This document shows positions 1 to 9,237 of a DNA stretch of 64,000 bases, piece by piece. The notes beneath the pieces are model-generated. The model made no database searches. It was not told the DNA's origin and saw only the letters and a program-made list of their open reading frames with translations. Origin of the DNA: Streptomyces sp. ERV7 (GTDB lineage Bacteria > Actinomycetota > Actinomycetes > Streptomycetales > Streptomycetaceae); the NCBI RefSeq assembly GCF_001653515.1, contig NZ_LYOY01000029.1, forward strand, positions 1,054,001 to 1,118,000, read 5' to 3'. Both the position numbers and the translations under genes were made by a program. Position 1 is the first letter of the stretch, and each line of letters starts with the position of its first letter.

Positions 1-64
1 CGGCCACGATCTCCGCGACGAGGGCCGCCCGCGCCTCGGCCGCGGGATCCCGGTGTACGCCCAT
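1..64 (-). CDS. Start of an unidentified protein (partial)
   Basis: An ATG on the minus strand at 64 opens a frame that begins MGVHRDPAAEARAALVAEIVA and runs off the left edge of the window. Only 21 residues are visible, with typical high-GC codon use. The gene would be divergent from the globin gene, with about 85 bp between the two starts. I cannot assign a family from so short a fragment. Confidence 0.45.
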   Translation of the reverse strand, partial: MGVHRDPAAEARAALVAEIVA

Positions 65-149
65 ATGTCCACTGTGCTGCGCCCGGGCCCGGGAGGCGAG
101 TGGTCCTAGGCCCCAAGTCCTCGGTCACCGCATCTGCGACCATGGACAC

Positions 150-554
150 GTGAACGAGATTCCGCACGGCACGCTTCAGGAGCAGACCTTCTACGAGCAG
201 GTCGGCGGCGAGGAGACCTTCCGGCGCCTGGTCCACCGCTTCTACCAGGGAGTCGCCGAGGACCCGCTGCTGCGGCCGATGTACCCGGAGGGCGATCTGG
301 GCCCGGCCGAGGAGCGGCTCGTCCTCTTCCTGATCCAGTACTGGGGCGGCCCGCGCACCTACAGCGACCACCGCGGCCACCCCCGGCTGCGGATGCGCCA
401 CGCGCCGTTCACCGTGGACCGGGCCGCGCACGACGCCTGGCTGACCCATATGCGCGAGGCCGTCGACGACCTGGGGCTCTCCGAGGAGCACGAGAAGACG
501 CTCTGGAACTATCTGACGTACGCGGCCGCCTCGATGGTCAACACGGCGGAGTAG
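150..554 (+). CDS. glbO: Group II truncated haemoglobin (trHbO type)
   Basis: This 134-aa protein binds haem and belongs to the 2-on-2 truncated globins, which act in oxygen or NO handling. It opens with the family pattern FYEQVGGEETFRRLVHRFY at residues 14-32. It then has YWGGP, a His-rich stretch (SDHRGHPRLRMRHAPF) that contains the likely proximal His, and the C-terminal WLTHMREAVDDLGL helix. The length is normal for the family. The start is a GTG, with a weak upstream Shine-Dalgarno. A hairpin terminator follows at 585-618, so it is probably monocistronic. The family call is secure; the physiological role is inferred. Confidence 0.9.
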   Translation: MNEIPHGTLQEQTFYEQVGGEETFRRLVHRFYQGVAEDPLLRPMYPEGDLGPAEERLVLFLIQYWGGPRTYSDHRGHPRLRMRHAPFTVDRAAHDAWLTHMREAVDDLGLSEEHEKTLWNYLTYAAASMVNTAE

Positions 555-584
555 ACCGGAAGTTAACCTTCCGCCCACTCGGGC

Positions 585-618
585 ACCGGAATGCGGGAAT
601 CCGTCATCGCATTCCGGT
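585..618 (+). terminator. Hairpin terminator after the globin gene
   Basis: A perfect 11-bp inverted repeat (ACCGGAATGCG, 585-595, and its complement, 608-618) with a 12-nt loop begins about 30 bp after the globin stop codon. No U-tract follows, as is common in Streptomyces. Confidence 0.7.
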
Positions 619-712
619 CACGATCCGGTCAAGGTCGCCCGTACTCACCCCGCAAGCGGTTTCCACCGGCCCATGCCCTCTGAAAGCATCCGGACAGACG
701 TTCGGGGGCAGG

Positions 713-1219
713 TCAGGGTTCTGGGGGCCGTGTGGCGGGGTTCGTTTTTCTGCGGGTGCGGGCGCACCGGTTGCTGCTCGCCGCCGCGCTGCTCGCGGTC
801 GTGCTCACCACCTCGGTCCTGGCCGCCCTGACCGCCTTCTCCGGCTCCATCGGGGACGCGGCCCTGCGCCACACGCTGGCCACCCGGTCCGCCGCGCCCG
901 CCGCGCTGATCGTCAAGGCGACCGTCCCCGACCGTGGGCCGGTCACGGAGGACGGGACCACCACCGCCGACGCGGGCTCGTCGAGCGCCTCCAGGAGCTC
1001 ACCCGCCGACACGGTGACATCGAGCTCCACCACCGCGTCCAGCCGCACCGTACGAATCGCCAGCACCTCGAACGCCGGCGGGCGCCCGAACACCGCCAGC
1101 GCCCCGCCCCCGGCCTGCAGCCGTACGGCCGCCGACCGGTCGTAGTGGATCAGCCGGGCCAGGAAGGCGGCGAGATCCGCCACCTCCCCGGCGTCGGCGA
1201 AGCCCAGCTTCACGGTCAT
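713..1219 (-). pseudogene. Conserved hypothetical protein, 3'-truncated
   Basis: The gene starts at an ATG (1219) that overlaps the thioesterase stop codon as ATGA, so it is translationally coupled to it. The first 95 or so residues (MTVKLGFADAGEVADLAAFL, then VRLQAGGGALAVFG) look like a genuine conserved actinobacterial protein. After the SSVTGP motif, near 945, the frame enters antisense of the permease fragment and ends at 713. The product would be a 168-aa chimera of about 90 real and 75 spurious residues. Its function is unknown. Confidence 0.55.
732..1145 (+). pseudogene. FtsX-like ABC permease, N-terminal fragment
   Basis: From the GTG at 732, residues 1-65 read as the N-terminus of a large FtsX/MacB-type permease: MAGFVFLRVRAHRLLLAA, then a long hydrophobic first helix, then FSGSIGDAALRHTL. 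At about 925-945 the similarity stops. The frame continues to 1145 only as antisense of the neighbouring minus-strand gene, giving a Ser/Thr-rich tail. Full-length relatives are many hundreds of residues long and normally have an ABC ATPase partner, which is absent here. I read it as a broken gene left by a deletion. The exact breakpoint is an estimate. Confidence 0.65.
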
Positions 1220-1680
1220 GCCGCGGCCCGCTCCGACCCCGAGGGCTTCCCGGCGCCGCGCCCCGCGACGGCCGGACCCTCGACGTACTCCTGGAGGAAC
1301 GACTTCTCCTCCGCGGAGATCCGCCGAGGCCGCCCGGCCGCCAGGTCGTACGGCACCACGACCGTGGACGCCCGCACATACACCTGCTCGGGGTCCTTGA
1401 TCTCGTACGCGATCGTCAGCGACGCCGCGCCGATCTTCGTGACCCACGACTCGACGGTCACCGGTGCGTGGCGGTGCACCAGCGGCCGTACGTAGTCGAT
1501 CTCGTGCCGGGCCACGACGGACCCGCCCGAGAACGACGGCGAGCCGTCCCCCGGCGCCAGCCGGAACATGAAGTCGATACGTGCCTCCTCCAGATAGCGG
1601 AGGAAGACCACGTTGTTGACGTGCCCGAAGGCGTCCATGTCCGACCAGCGGAGCGGGCAGCTGTAGATGTGGCGAGCCAA
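1216..1680 (-). CDS. Acyl-CoA thioesterase, hotdog fold (4HBT family)
   Basis: This 154-aa single-domain hotdog thioesterase would hydrolyse an acyl-CoA thioester; the substrate is not known. It carries the 4HBT signature SDMDAFGHVNNVVFLRYLEEAR near residues 12-33, in which the Asp and His are catalytic in the family. The TTG at 1680 is chosen because it gives the N-terminus (M)ARHIYSCPLRWSD and lies 5 bp after the ettA stop. Extending upstream would only read through ettA. The coupling to ettA looks conserved-style, but no functional link is evident. Confidence 0.85.
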   Translation of the reverse strand: MARHIYSCPLRWSDMDAFGHVNNVVFLRYLEEARIDFMFRLAPGDGSPSFSGGSVVARHEIDYVRPLVHRHAPVTVESWVTKIGAASLTIAYEIKDPEQVYVRASTVVVPYDLAAGRPRRISAEEKSFLQEYVEGPAVAGRGAGKPSGSERAAA

Positions 1681-1685
1681 GAAGA

Positions 1686-3350
<1,665 letters not shown>

Positions 3351-3449
3351 GAGAAACCGTCCGGCAGTGTGAATCGGGCTGTGGGCAGATACACCCCATC
3401 TTGCCGTACCGCCACCCCCTGGCGGAAACGGGTACTTGCGACGGGACGC

Positions 3450-3487
3450 CAGTGGCCCCGGTGCGCCTGCGCTCACCGGGGCCACTG
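3450..3487 (-). terminator. Strong hairpin between the LAETG protein gene and ettA
   Basis: A perfect 14-bp inverted repeat (CAGTGGCCCCGGTG, 3450-3463, and its complement, 3474-3487) with a 10-nt loop lies just downstream of the surface-protein stop at 3540. It would terminate leftward transcription before ettA. Confidence 0.8.
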
Positions 3488-3539
3488 TCACAGGGTGGTC
3501 ACTCTGAGTCCACGGTGCCGTGTCTCAGAGCCGCGGGGG

Positions 3540-4976
3540 TCAGTGCCCGGCGGTCCCGGCCTTCTTGCGGCGGAGGAAGAACACCGCGCCGCCGCCTATG
3601 ACGACCAGGGCGACAGCGACGCCCGCGATCATCGGCGTGGAGCTGGAGGAACCGGTCTCGGCCAGGTCACCACCAGTGGTGGAGCCGGACGAGGTGCCGC
3701 CCGCGGAGGCGGGGCTGGGCTTCGACGACGGCGTGGTGGTGGGGGTGCCGGAGGTCTTGCAGTCCAGGACGCCCTTGAACTCCTGCTTGAAGCCGTTCGG
3801 GCCCGTGATCACGAAGTCGTAGGCCTGGTCCTCGGCGACCGGCACGGTGACGGTCTTCGACTTGCCGGCGCCGATCGTGTACGAGAAGCCGGCCAGCTTG
3901 AAGGTGAACGCCTCGTCGCCCTTGTTGGTCGCCGTGACATCCACGCCGCCCTTGGCGCAGTTCTTCGCGGCCGTCAGGGCCGGAATGGCGCCCTGCTTGG
4001 CCCAGGTCGCCTTGGCCGCGGCGGTCACCGTGGAGTCGCTGGACCCGGCGAGGATCTGCGTCTGGCTCTTGGACTCACTGGCGAACGCACGGCCGACCGG
4101 CACCTGGGTGGTGGCCTGGACGGTCAGCGAGCCGGAGCCCGGCTGGGCACCCGCGGGCACGTCGAAGAAGAGCTGCGCGCCGTTCTTGGCGGTCGTGGCG
4201 GCCTTGCCCGCCTTGTCGACAACCTTGACGCCCGCGGCCTTGAGCTCCTCCGACGGGGTCACCGTGACCTTGTCGGCGTTGGTGCGGACGGTCACCGGGC
4301 CGAGCTTGGAGCCCGCCTTGCCGGAGACGGCCGGGTTCTCCAGCGTCAGGGACGCCTTGGGCTCGCCCACGTTCTGCGCGGACTTGGTCAGCCAGTCCGC
4401 CAGGTCCTTGGCCTGCGCGTCCACCGCGTCGACCTGGGCGTGGTCCGAGTAGCGCCAGATGGCGACCTGGGTGGCCGCGGCGGCCGTGCCATTGGTCAGC
4501 TGACCCTTGAGGCCGGCCGACTTGGCGAGCGCCGTCAGGTCGTTCACCTGCGGGTACGAGTGCTCGAGGATCCAGCGGATCTTGCCCGCGTCGGGGTTGC
4601 CGCTCAGCGAGGTGCCGCTCCAGGGGGTCTCCTGGTACTTCGCGGCGGGCTGGGTCGGGTTGTGGATGTCGATGCAGTACGTACGCAGGGTGCCGCCGCC
4701 GTCGACGACCATCTGGAACAGACCGGCCGAGACCGGCCGGTCGCCGCCCTGCTGGTGGATGACGGCCTTGCCGGAGGCGTCCGGGTCCAGGCCCTTGATG
4801 GTCGCGACCGCGCCGCCCTGGTGCTGCTGGCCGGGCGTGTCGGCGACCGCCGTGCCCGCCCCGGCTATGGCGCCGCCGGCGACCAGTCCCGAGACGGCGA
4901 CCGCGGCAGCGAGGCGTGCGGCGCCGCGCTTGCGTACAGACTTGGGTACAGAAAACCCGTGAACGACTGAAAACAC
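3540..4976 (-). CDS. Thioester-domain (TQXA) surface protein with LAETG sortase signal
   Basis: This 478-aa protein is secreted and predicted to be wall-anchored. A signal peptide covers about residues 1-42. A thioester/TQXA domain follows, with the Cys of RTYCIDIHNP and the Gln of ATQVAIWRYSD placed to form an internal Cys-Gln thioester that can covalently capture targets. Ig-like repeats come next, then a Ser/Thr/Pro/Gly linker, LAETG, a hydrophobic helix and RRKK. LAETG is the motif used by class E sortases in Streptomyces. The GTG at 4976 is preferred because AAGGGGA lies 7 nt upstream; an ATG at 5012 is possible. It is monocistronic. Confidence 0.9.
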   Translation of the reverse strand: MFSVVHGFSVPKSVRKRGAARLAAAVAVSGLVAGGAIAGAGTAVADTPGQQHQGGAVATIKGLDPDASGKAVIHQQGGDRPVSAGLFQMVVDGGGTLRTYCIDIHNPTQPAAKYQETPWSGTSLSGNPDAGKIRWILEHSYPQVNDLTALAKSAGLKGQLTNGTAAAATQVAIWRYSDHAQVDAVDAQAKDLADWLTKSAQNVGEPKASLTLENPAVSGKAGSKLGPVTVRTNADKVTVTPSEELKAAGVKVVDKAGKAATTAKNGAQLFFDVPAGAQPGSGSLTVQATTQVPVGRAFASESKSQTQILAGSSDSTVTAAAKATWAKQGAIPALTAAKNCAKGGVDVTATNKGDEAFTFKLAGFSYTIGAGKSKTVTVPVAEDQAYDFVITGPNGFKQEFKGVLDCKTSGTPTTTPSSKPSPASAGGTSSGSTTGGDLAETGSSSSTPMIAGVAVALVVIGGGAVFFLRRKKAGTAGH

Positions 4977-5109
4977 AGAATTCCCCTTCGGGCGAGGAGC
5001 TTTCGCGTACATGCGCGTGGGGGAAGTGCCTCGCCTGCTGACTCAAGTGCCCCGTGAGTACCGGGAATCCTATGGAGGTCGTGCCTCCTGATCCCCTGTC
5101 ATGCGGTCA

Positions 5110-5138
5110 GATAACCATTCCGAATCGGAATCGTTATC
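5110..5138. promoter_or_regulatory. 29-bp near-perfect palindrome upstream of the LAETG protein gene
   Basis: Two 14-bp arms (GATAACCATTCCGA, 5110-5123, and TCGGAATCGTTATC, 5125-5138) match at 13 of 14 positions around a central A. The site lies about 135 bp upstream of the GTG at 4976, in an A/T-richer stretch, where an operator would be expected. The size and AT-rich ends recall Fur/Zur-type metalloregulator boxes, but I do not match it to a defined consensus. The rest of 5015-5356 holds no gene I can support. Confidence 0.55.
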
Positions 5139-5356
5139 GCCGGTACCCGTTCCCACCTGGGGTTATCGACAAATCTCCCGTACGGAACGGGACGTTCAGG
5201 GCACTGCGGCAGCCACGGCGGACGGCTTCGCGGGACCCGTCCCACGCCTCTCACCAGGGCTTTCGGTGACCTCTCCGGCACTCGCCCCAGCCGCCCCGTC
5301 ACCCCCCCCCCGCCCTCTCCTCCCTCCACCCATCCCTGTCCGACCGTCTCACCGTC

Positions 5357-5638
5357 TTGGCCTACGACCCCGGCGTCAGCCCGAAGGGCGGCGGTCTGCC
5401 CGGACTCGACGTCCTGCGCAGCGTCGTCAACTCCATCAACCTGTTCGGGATCGTGGCCGTGGTCGGCGCGCTCGCCGTCAGCCTCGGTGTGTGGGCCTGG
5501 GGCCATCACACCGGTGGCCACCAGGCCGAGGCCAACGGCAAGAAGGGCGCCGTCGTCAGCGCGGGCGCGGCCCTCGGGCTCGGTGCCGCTAACGGAATCG
5601 TCGCCTTCTTCTCCGCGCTGGGCGAGCAGGTCCAGTAG
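5357..5638 (+). CDS. DUF6112-like small membrane protein of conjugative elements (pilin-like)
   Basis: This 93-aa protein has two hydrophobic helices, around residues 28-47 (FGIVAVVGALAVSLGVWAWG) and 65-88, separated by a His/Lys-rich loop. That is the two-helix layout of VirB2/TrbC-type conjugative pilins. Such proteins open the type IV secretion gene block of actinobacterial conjugative elements. The start is a TTG at 5357 with no good ribosome-binding site. The stop (TAG) shares one base with the next GTG. The pilin role is inferred from size, topology and position only. Confidence 0.7.
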   Translation: MAYDPGVSPKGGGLPGLDVLRSVVNSINLFGIVAVVGALAVSLGVWAWGHHTGGHQAEANGKKGAVVSAGAALGLGAANGIVAFFSALGEQVQ

Positions 5639-6321
5639 TGGCGAATCGATCCCTCTCCGCCCTGGGCGCCCACTGGCCACCCCGCCGCCGCCTGATGGTC
5701 GTCGCCGGTGTCCTGGCCGTGCTGCTGGCGGTGGCCGGGGCTGTCGCCTGGTTCACCGGCCACGGCCACAGCGCGGATGAATCCCGTGTCCCGGCCAGTT
5801 CCTCCACGCATCCCAGCGTCGGCACCGCCGCACCTACCCCAAAGCCGGGGACGGTGGCCAGTGATGTCTCTCAACCGCCGCCGATTGCCGATCCGCTGGC
5901 CTTCGGCCGGGCTGCGGCGGTGATGCTGTGGACCTTCGATGCCCGCATCACCGGCCGCGACGAGCAGCTGGCCGGCATGCACACTTGGATGACGCCCGAG
6001 TCCAAGTACGCGGACTGGGGCTCGATCCAGGCCCAGGTGCCCGATCCGCTGCTGTGGTCGCGGCTGAGGGACAACACCCAGCACGCCACCGCCACCACTC
6101 GTGAGGCGCACTTCCCCTCCGCGTTCAAGCAGGCCCTCGCGGATAACCCTGCGGCGATCACCGAGGCGTACATCTACGCGGTCACCGTCACCGGCACCCA
6201 GCAGCTCGCCTGGACCGGTGGCGGGAGCGGGGCGGAGGAGCGACAGGTCACCCTCGCCGTCCAGTGCCGCCCCGGAGCCGACTGCCGGTTGGTTGCCATC
6301 GCCCCCGCCGTCGCCCCGTAG
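5638..6321 (+). CDS. Conjugative-element membrane-anchored protein, function unknown
   Basis: This 227-aa protein has an N-terminal positive stretch, one membrane helix around residues 19-40 (LMVVAGVLAVLLAVAGAVAW) and an extracytoplasmic domain. A Pro/Ser/Thr-rich linker and a compact C-terminal half with two Cys (VQCRPGADCRL) follow. The bitopic layout resembles VirB8/TrbF-type assembly factors of type IV secretion systems, but I see no sequence signature that proves this. It overlaps the previous stop by one base, so it is coupled to the pilin-like gene. Confidence 0.65.
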   Translation: MANRSLSALGAHWPPRRRLMVVAGVLAVLLAVAGAVAWFTGHGHSADESRVPASSSTHPSVGTAAPTPKPGTVASDVSQPPPIADPLAFGRAAAVMLWTFDARITGRDEQLAGMHTWMTPESKYADWGSIQAQVPDPLLWSRLRDNTQHATATTREAHFPSAFKQALADNPAAITEAYIYAVTVTGTQQLAWTGGGSGAEERQVTLAVQCRPGADCRLVAIAPAVAP

Positions 6322-6364
6322 CCGAGTCCCGTTTCTCCTCGAACTGAAAGGCAGGACGCCCGTC

Positions 6365-7693
6365 GTGGCCTTCTGTGACCTGCCCGTCGCCGGCACCGTC
6401 TGCAAGGTCGGGGGCGCCATCAAAGGCGGCATCGACTTTGCCTCCGACCCGGCCAAGGCGATCGGCGACTGGATGGCGCAGAGCGCCGGTGACATGGCCG
6501 CCGCCTCCGCGGACCTGGCCGCCAAGGCCATTGACACCACTACCCGCGTTGATCTGAACGCGGCCTGGTTCCGCGACAACTACGAGACCATCCTTCCCAT
6601 CGGGCTGCTCCTGCTGGTCGCGAGTTTCTGCGCCCAGCTGGTGCGCGCCGCCGTCAAACGCGACGGGCAGGCACTCACCCAGGCGGTCACCGGAACCATG
6701 TCCGGGGTGCTGTTCGCGTTCGGGGCCATCGCGTGCACCACCGTCGCCCTTGAAGTCGTCGACGCTCTCTCGGCCGGCTTGTTCGCGGCGGCGGGGACGG
6801 ATATCGCCTCGGCGGTGCGGCGCATCGTCAAGGTGTCCGCCATCGGGTCGATCGCGGGACTCGGCTGGCTGGTCGCCGTGTTCGCCGCCCTGGCCTCCGC
6901 CGTCGGCGCGTTCCTGTTCTGGTGCGTGATGATGGTCCGCAAGGTCGGCATTTTGATCTTGGTCACTCTGGCGGTGTTCGCGGGGGCGGGCGGCGGCTGG
7001 GAGGCTGCCCGCCGCTGGCGGCGGGGCTGGATCGAGGCCACCGCTACCCTCGTCGTCTCCAAGCTGTTGATGACGATCATCTTCGTCCTCGGTATCTCCT
7101 CCCTGAGCAAGACCGAAGCCAAGGACGGCATGGCAGCGCTCGCCGACGTCGCTGCCGGCATGGTCATCATGCTGCTCGTCCTGCTCACCCCTTACGGCGC
7201 GTTCAAGTTCGTGCACTGGGCCTCCGAGGGCACCGACGGCGAGAACCTGCACCGCGCTGGTGGTGCCGGTGCCACCCTCGCCCGCCAGCATGCCGAGAAC
7301 ACCGGACGCAAGGTGGCTGCTGCGGCGACCACGGCCGGAGCCGGCGCAGCCGCAGCCGGGGCGGCGGGCGGTGCCGAAGGCGCGGGCGGCGGCGGGGGTT
7401 TCCCCGGTGACATCGCTGCCAACCCCGCCGGCGGCATGAACCCGGGCACGGGTGCGGAGAAGGACGACTCCGGCAGCGGTTCGGGACTGCGGGACCTGAT
7501 GAAGCAGACCGGCCCTTCGCGGCCCCCGCAGAACGGCGGCGAGGGCGCGGGGCCGGACGGCGCCCCGCCGAACTGGAGCAGCTCCCCCGCCCAGCCCAGC
7601 TCCTGGGGACACGCTGCTCCGCCCGAGGGTCCGCCGGCTCACTGTGCCCCCAGTGGCGACGGTGCCCAGTCCGGTTCCCCGGCCGGCCTGTAA
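6365..7693 (+). CDS. TrbL/VirB6-like conjugal transfer membrane protein
   Basis: This 442-aa polytopic protein has about six hydrophobic segments between residues 75 and 285, flanked by a short N-terminal region with two Cys (MAFCDLPVAGTVCKVGGAIK). A long Ala/Gly/Pro-rich disordered tail of about 150 residues follows. This layout is that of TrbL/VirB6 inner-membrane channel components. The GTG at 6365 is chosen; the open frame upstream overlaps the previous gene out of register with family expectation. A strong hairpin follows before the next gene. Confidence 0.75.
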   Translation: MAFCDLPVAGTVCKVGGAIKGGIDFASDPAKAIGDWMAQSAGDMAAASADLAAKAIDTTTRVDLNAAWFRDNYETILPIGLLLLVASFCAQLVRAAVKRDGQALTQAVTGTMSGVLFAFGAIACTTVALEVVDALSAGLFAAAGTDIASAVRRIVKVSAIGSIAGLGWLVAVFAALASAVGAFLFWCVMMVRKVGILILVTLAVFAGAGGGWEAARRWRRGWIEATATLVVSKLLMTIIFVLGISSLSKTEAKDGMAALADVAAGMVIMLLVLLTPYGAFKFVHWASEGTDGENLHRAGGAGATLARQHAENTGRKVAAAATTAGAGAAAAGAAGGAEGAGGGGGFPGDIAANPAGGMNPGTGAEKDDSGSGSGLRDLMKQTGPSRPPQNGGEGAGPDGAPPNWSSSPAQPSSWGHAAPPEGPPAHCAPSGDGAQSGSPAGL

Positions 7694-7712
7694 TCCCTTC
7701 TGACCGCCCCGC

Positions 7713-7758
7713 CCCGGGGCAGCACGCACGCCGCCCTCTGCGTGTGTGCTGCCCCGGG
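7713..7758 (+). terminator. Intercistronic hairpin inside the conjugation gene block
   Basis: Arms of 18 bp (7713-7730 and 7741-7758) pair at 17 positions, with a G-T wobble at the other, around a 10-nt loop. The stem ends 21 bp before the GTG of the next gene. It could be a terminator, an attenuator or an mRNA processing/stability element that lowers expression of the downstream gene. Confidence 0.65.
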
Positions 7759-7779
7759 CCTGACCTGGAACCGCGCACC

Positions 7780-9237
7780 GTGTCCTCCGAAGCCCTGCTC
7801 ACCGTCAAATTCCCGCACCGGTCCCGGCGCGGCATCATGCTGGGCCTGTCCCTGCCCCAACTCGCCGCCGTCTCCCTCACGCTGGCGCTGCTGCTGGTCA
7901 CCGTGTTCACCACCGGCCTGATCGGCGCCGTCCTCCTGGCACCGCTGTGGATCACGACCGCTGTGCTGGTCGGCGTGCGGCGTCAGGGTCGGTCCCTGAT
8001 CGACTGGGCGCCGCTCGTCGCCCGCTACGCCTACCGGCGGCGCAGCGGGCAGAGCGTGTGGCGGGCCCGCCCGGCCACCCGGCCGCGGGCCGAGGGTCTG
8101 CTGCACCTACCCGGCACCACCGCTTCCCTGCGGGTGGCGACCGCCGCCTCCGGGGCCGCCGCCGTCCACGACCCCCACACCCAGACGCTGACCGCCGTCG
8201 CCCGCGTCTCCAGCAGGGCCTTCGCGCTGCTGGACCCGGCCACCCAGAACACCAACGTCGCCGCCTGGGGACGGGCGTTGGCGGGTATCGCCCGCACCAG
8301 GCACGTGGCCACCGTGCAGGTGATGGAGCGCACCGTCCCGGACTCCGGCGACAGCCTCACCCGCCACTGGACCGCACACGGCCACCCCCAGGCCCCCGTC
8401 GCCGGACAGATCTACAGCCAGTTGGTCGACCGTGCCGGGCCGGCCGCAGCCCCGCACGAGACGTACCTGGCCATCGCCCTCGACCTCAAGGCCGCCAAAC
8501 GCCTCATCCACCAGGCCGGCGGCGGACTCGGCGGAGCGTTCACGGTGATGGAGCAGACCACCGCCTCCATCGCCCAGGCCGCCCGCACCGCCGGGCTGAG
8601 TGTGACCGGCTGGCTGTCCGCGCGGGAGATCGCCGCGGTAGTACGCACGGCCTACGACCCGGCGGCCACCTCCCGCCTGCAGCAGTGGTCCACCACCGGC
8701 CGCGCCGAAGCCGACCCGGCCGCCGCCGGGCCCGTCGCCCAGGTCGAGGAGAGCGACCGGGTGATCACCGATACCGCGCGGCACGCCACCTACTGGGTGG
8801 AGAACTGGCCGCGCACCGAGACCAGTCCGGGGTTCTTGCACCAGGTCATGTTCAGCGCCGGGGTCCGGCGTACCTTCTCCCTTATCTACGTGCCGCAGGG
8901 CATCGACGCCGCGCTGCGCGACGTCCAGCGCAAGAAGGCCCAGATCATCGCGGACGCCAGCGAACGCTCCCGCCGCGGCCAGGTCGACTCCGAAGCCGAC
9001 AGCGTCGAGTACGCGGACGTCAAATCCCGCGAGCGGCAGCTGATCTCCGGGCACGCCGACGTCGCCCTGACCGGCCTGGTCACCGTCTCCGCCGAAACCG
9101 ACCAGGCCCTGGACGCCGCCTGCGCACAGATCGAAACCGCCGCCACCGGCGCCCAAGTCGACCTGCGGCGCCTGGTGTTCCAGCAGACCGACGCCTTCAC
9201 CACCTGCGCCCTCCCTCTCGCCCGCAACACCCTGTGA
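7780..9237 (+). CDS. SCO6880-family conjugation protein
   Basis: This 485-aa protein has two N-terminal hydrophobic helices around residues 23-62 in a PrgI/VirB3-like arrangement (SLPQLAAVSLTLALLLVTVF). A long cytoplasmic domain follows, with a repeated alpha/beta character. In Streptomyces conjugative elements this family sits directly before the VirB4-like ATPase. Here no ATPase follows, and after the TGA the DNA switches to an opposite-strand chromosomal frame. The GTG at 7780 gives (M)SSEALLTVKFPHRSRRG. It appears intact but is likely orphaned. Confidence 0.75.
   Translation: MSSEALLTVKFPHRSRRGIMLGLSLPQLAAVSLTLALLLVTVFTTGLIGAVLLAPLWITTAVLVGVRRQGRSLIDWAPLVARYAYRRRSGQSVWRARPATRPRAEGLLHLPGTTASLRVATAASGAAAVHDPHTQTLTAVARVSSRAFALLDPATQNTNVAAWGRALAGIARTRHVATVQVMERTVPDSGDSLTRHWTAHGHPQAPVAGQIYSQLVDRAGPAAAPHETYLAIALDLKAAKRLIHQAGGGLGGAFTVMEQTTASIAQAARTAGLSVTGWLSAREIAAVVRTAYDPAATSRLQQWSTTGRAEADPAAAGPVAQVEESDRVITDTARHATYWVENWPRTETSPGFLHQVMFSAGVRRTFSLIYVPQGIDAALRDVQRKKAQIIADASERSRRGQVDSEADSVEYADVKSRERQLISGHADVALTGLVTVSAETDQALDAACAQIETAATGAQVDLRRLVFQQTDAFTTCALPLARNTL

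Larger units (their letters stand above)
5357..9237 (+). mobile_element. Remnant of an integrative conjugative element (type IV secretion genes)
   Basis: Four co-directional genes form the order pilin-like protein, small membrane-anchored protein, TrbL/VirB6-like channel protein, SCO6880-like protein. This block is typical of conjugative elements in Streptomyces. The expected VirB4-like ATPase, coupling protein, relaxase, integrase and replication genes are absent. On the right, the block abuts the 3' end of a chromosomal gene frame at about 9240. I saw no flanking direct repeats. The element is inferred to be a non-mobile fragment. Confidence 0.7.

Noticed and set aside
5110..5138. Direct naming of the palindrome as a Zur box
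   Set aside because: The arms only partly resemble metalloregulator boxes and no zinc gene is adjacent, so I leave the regulator unnamed.
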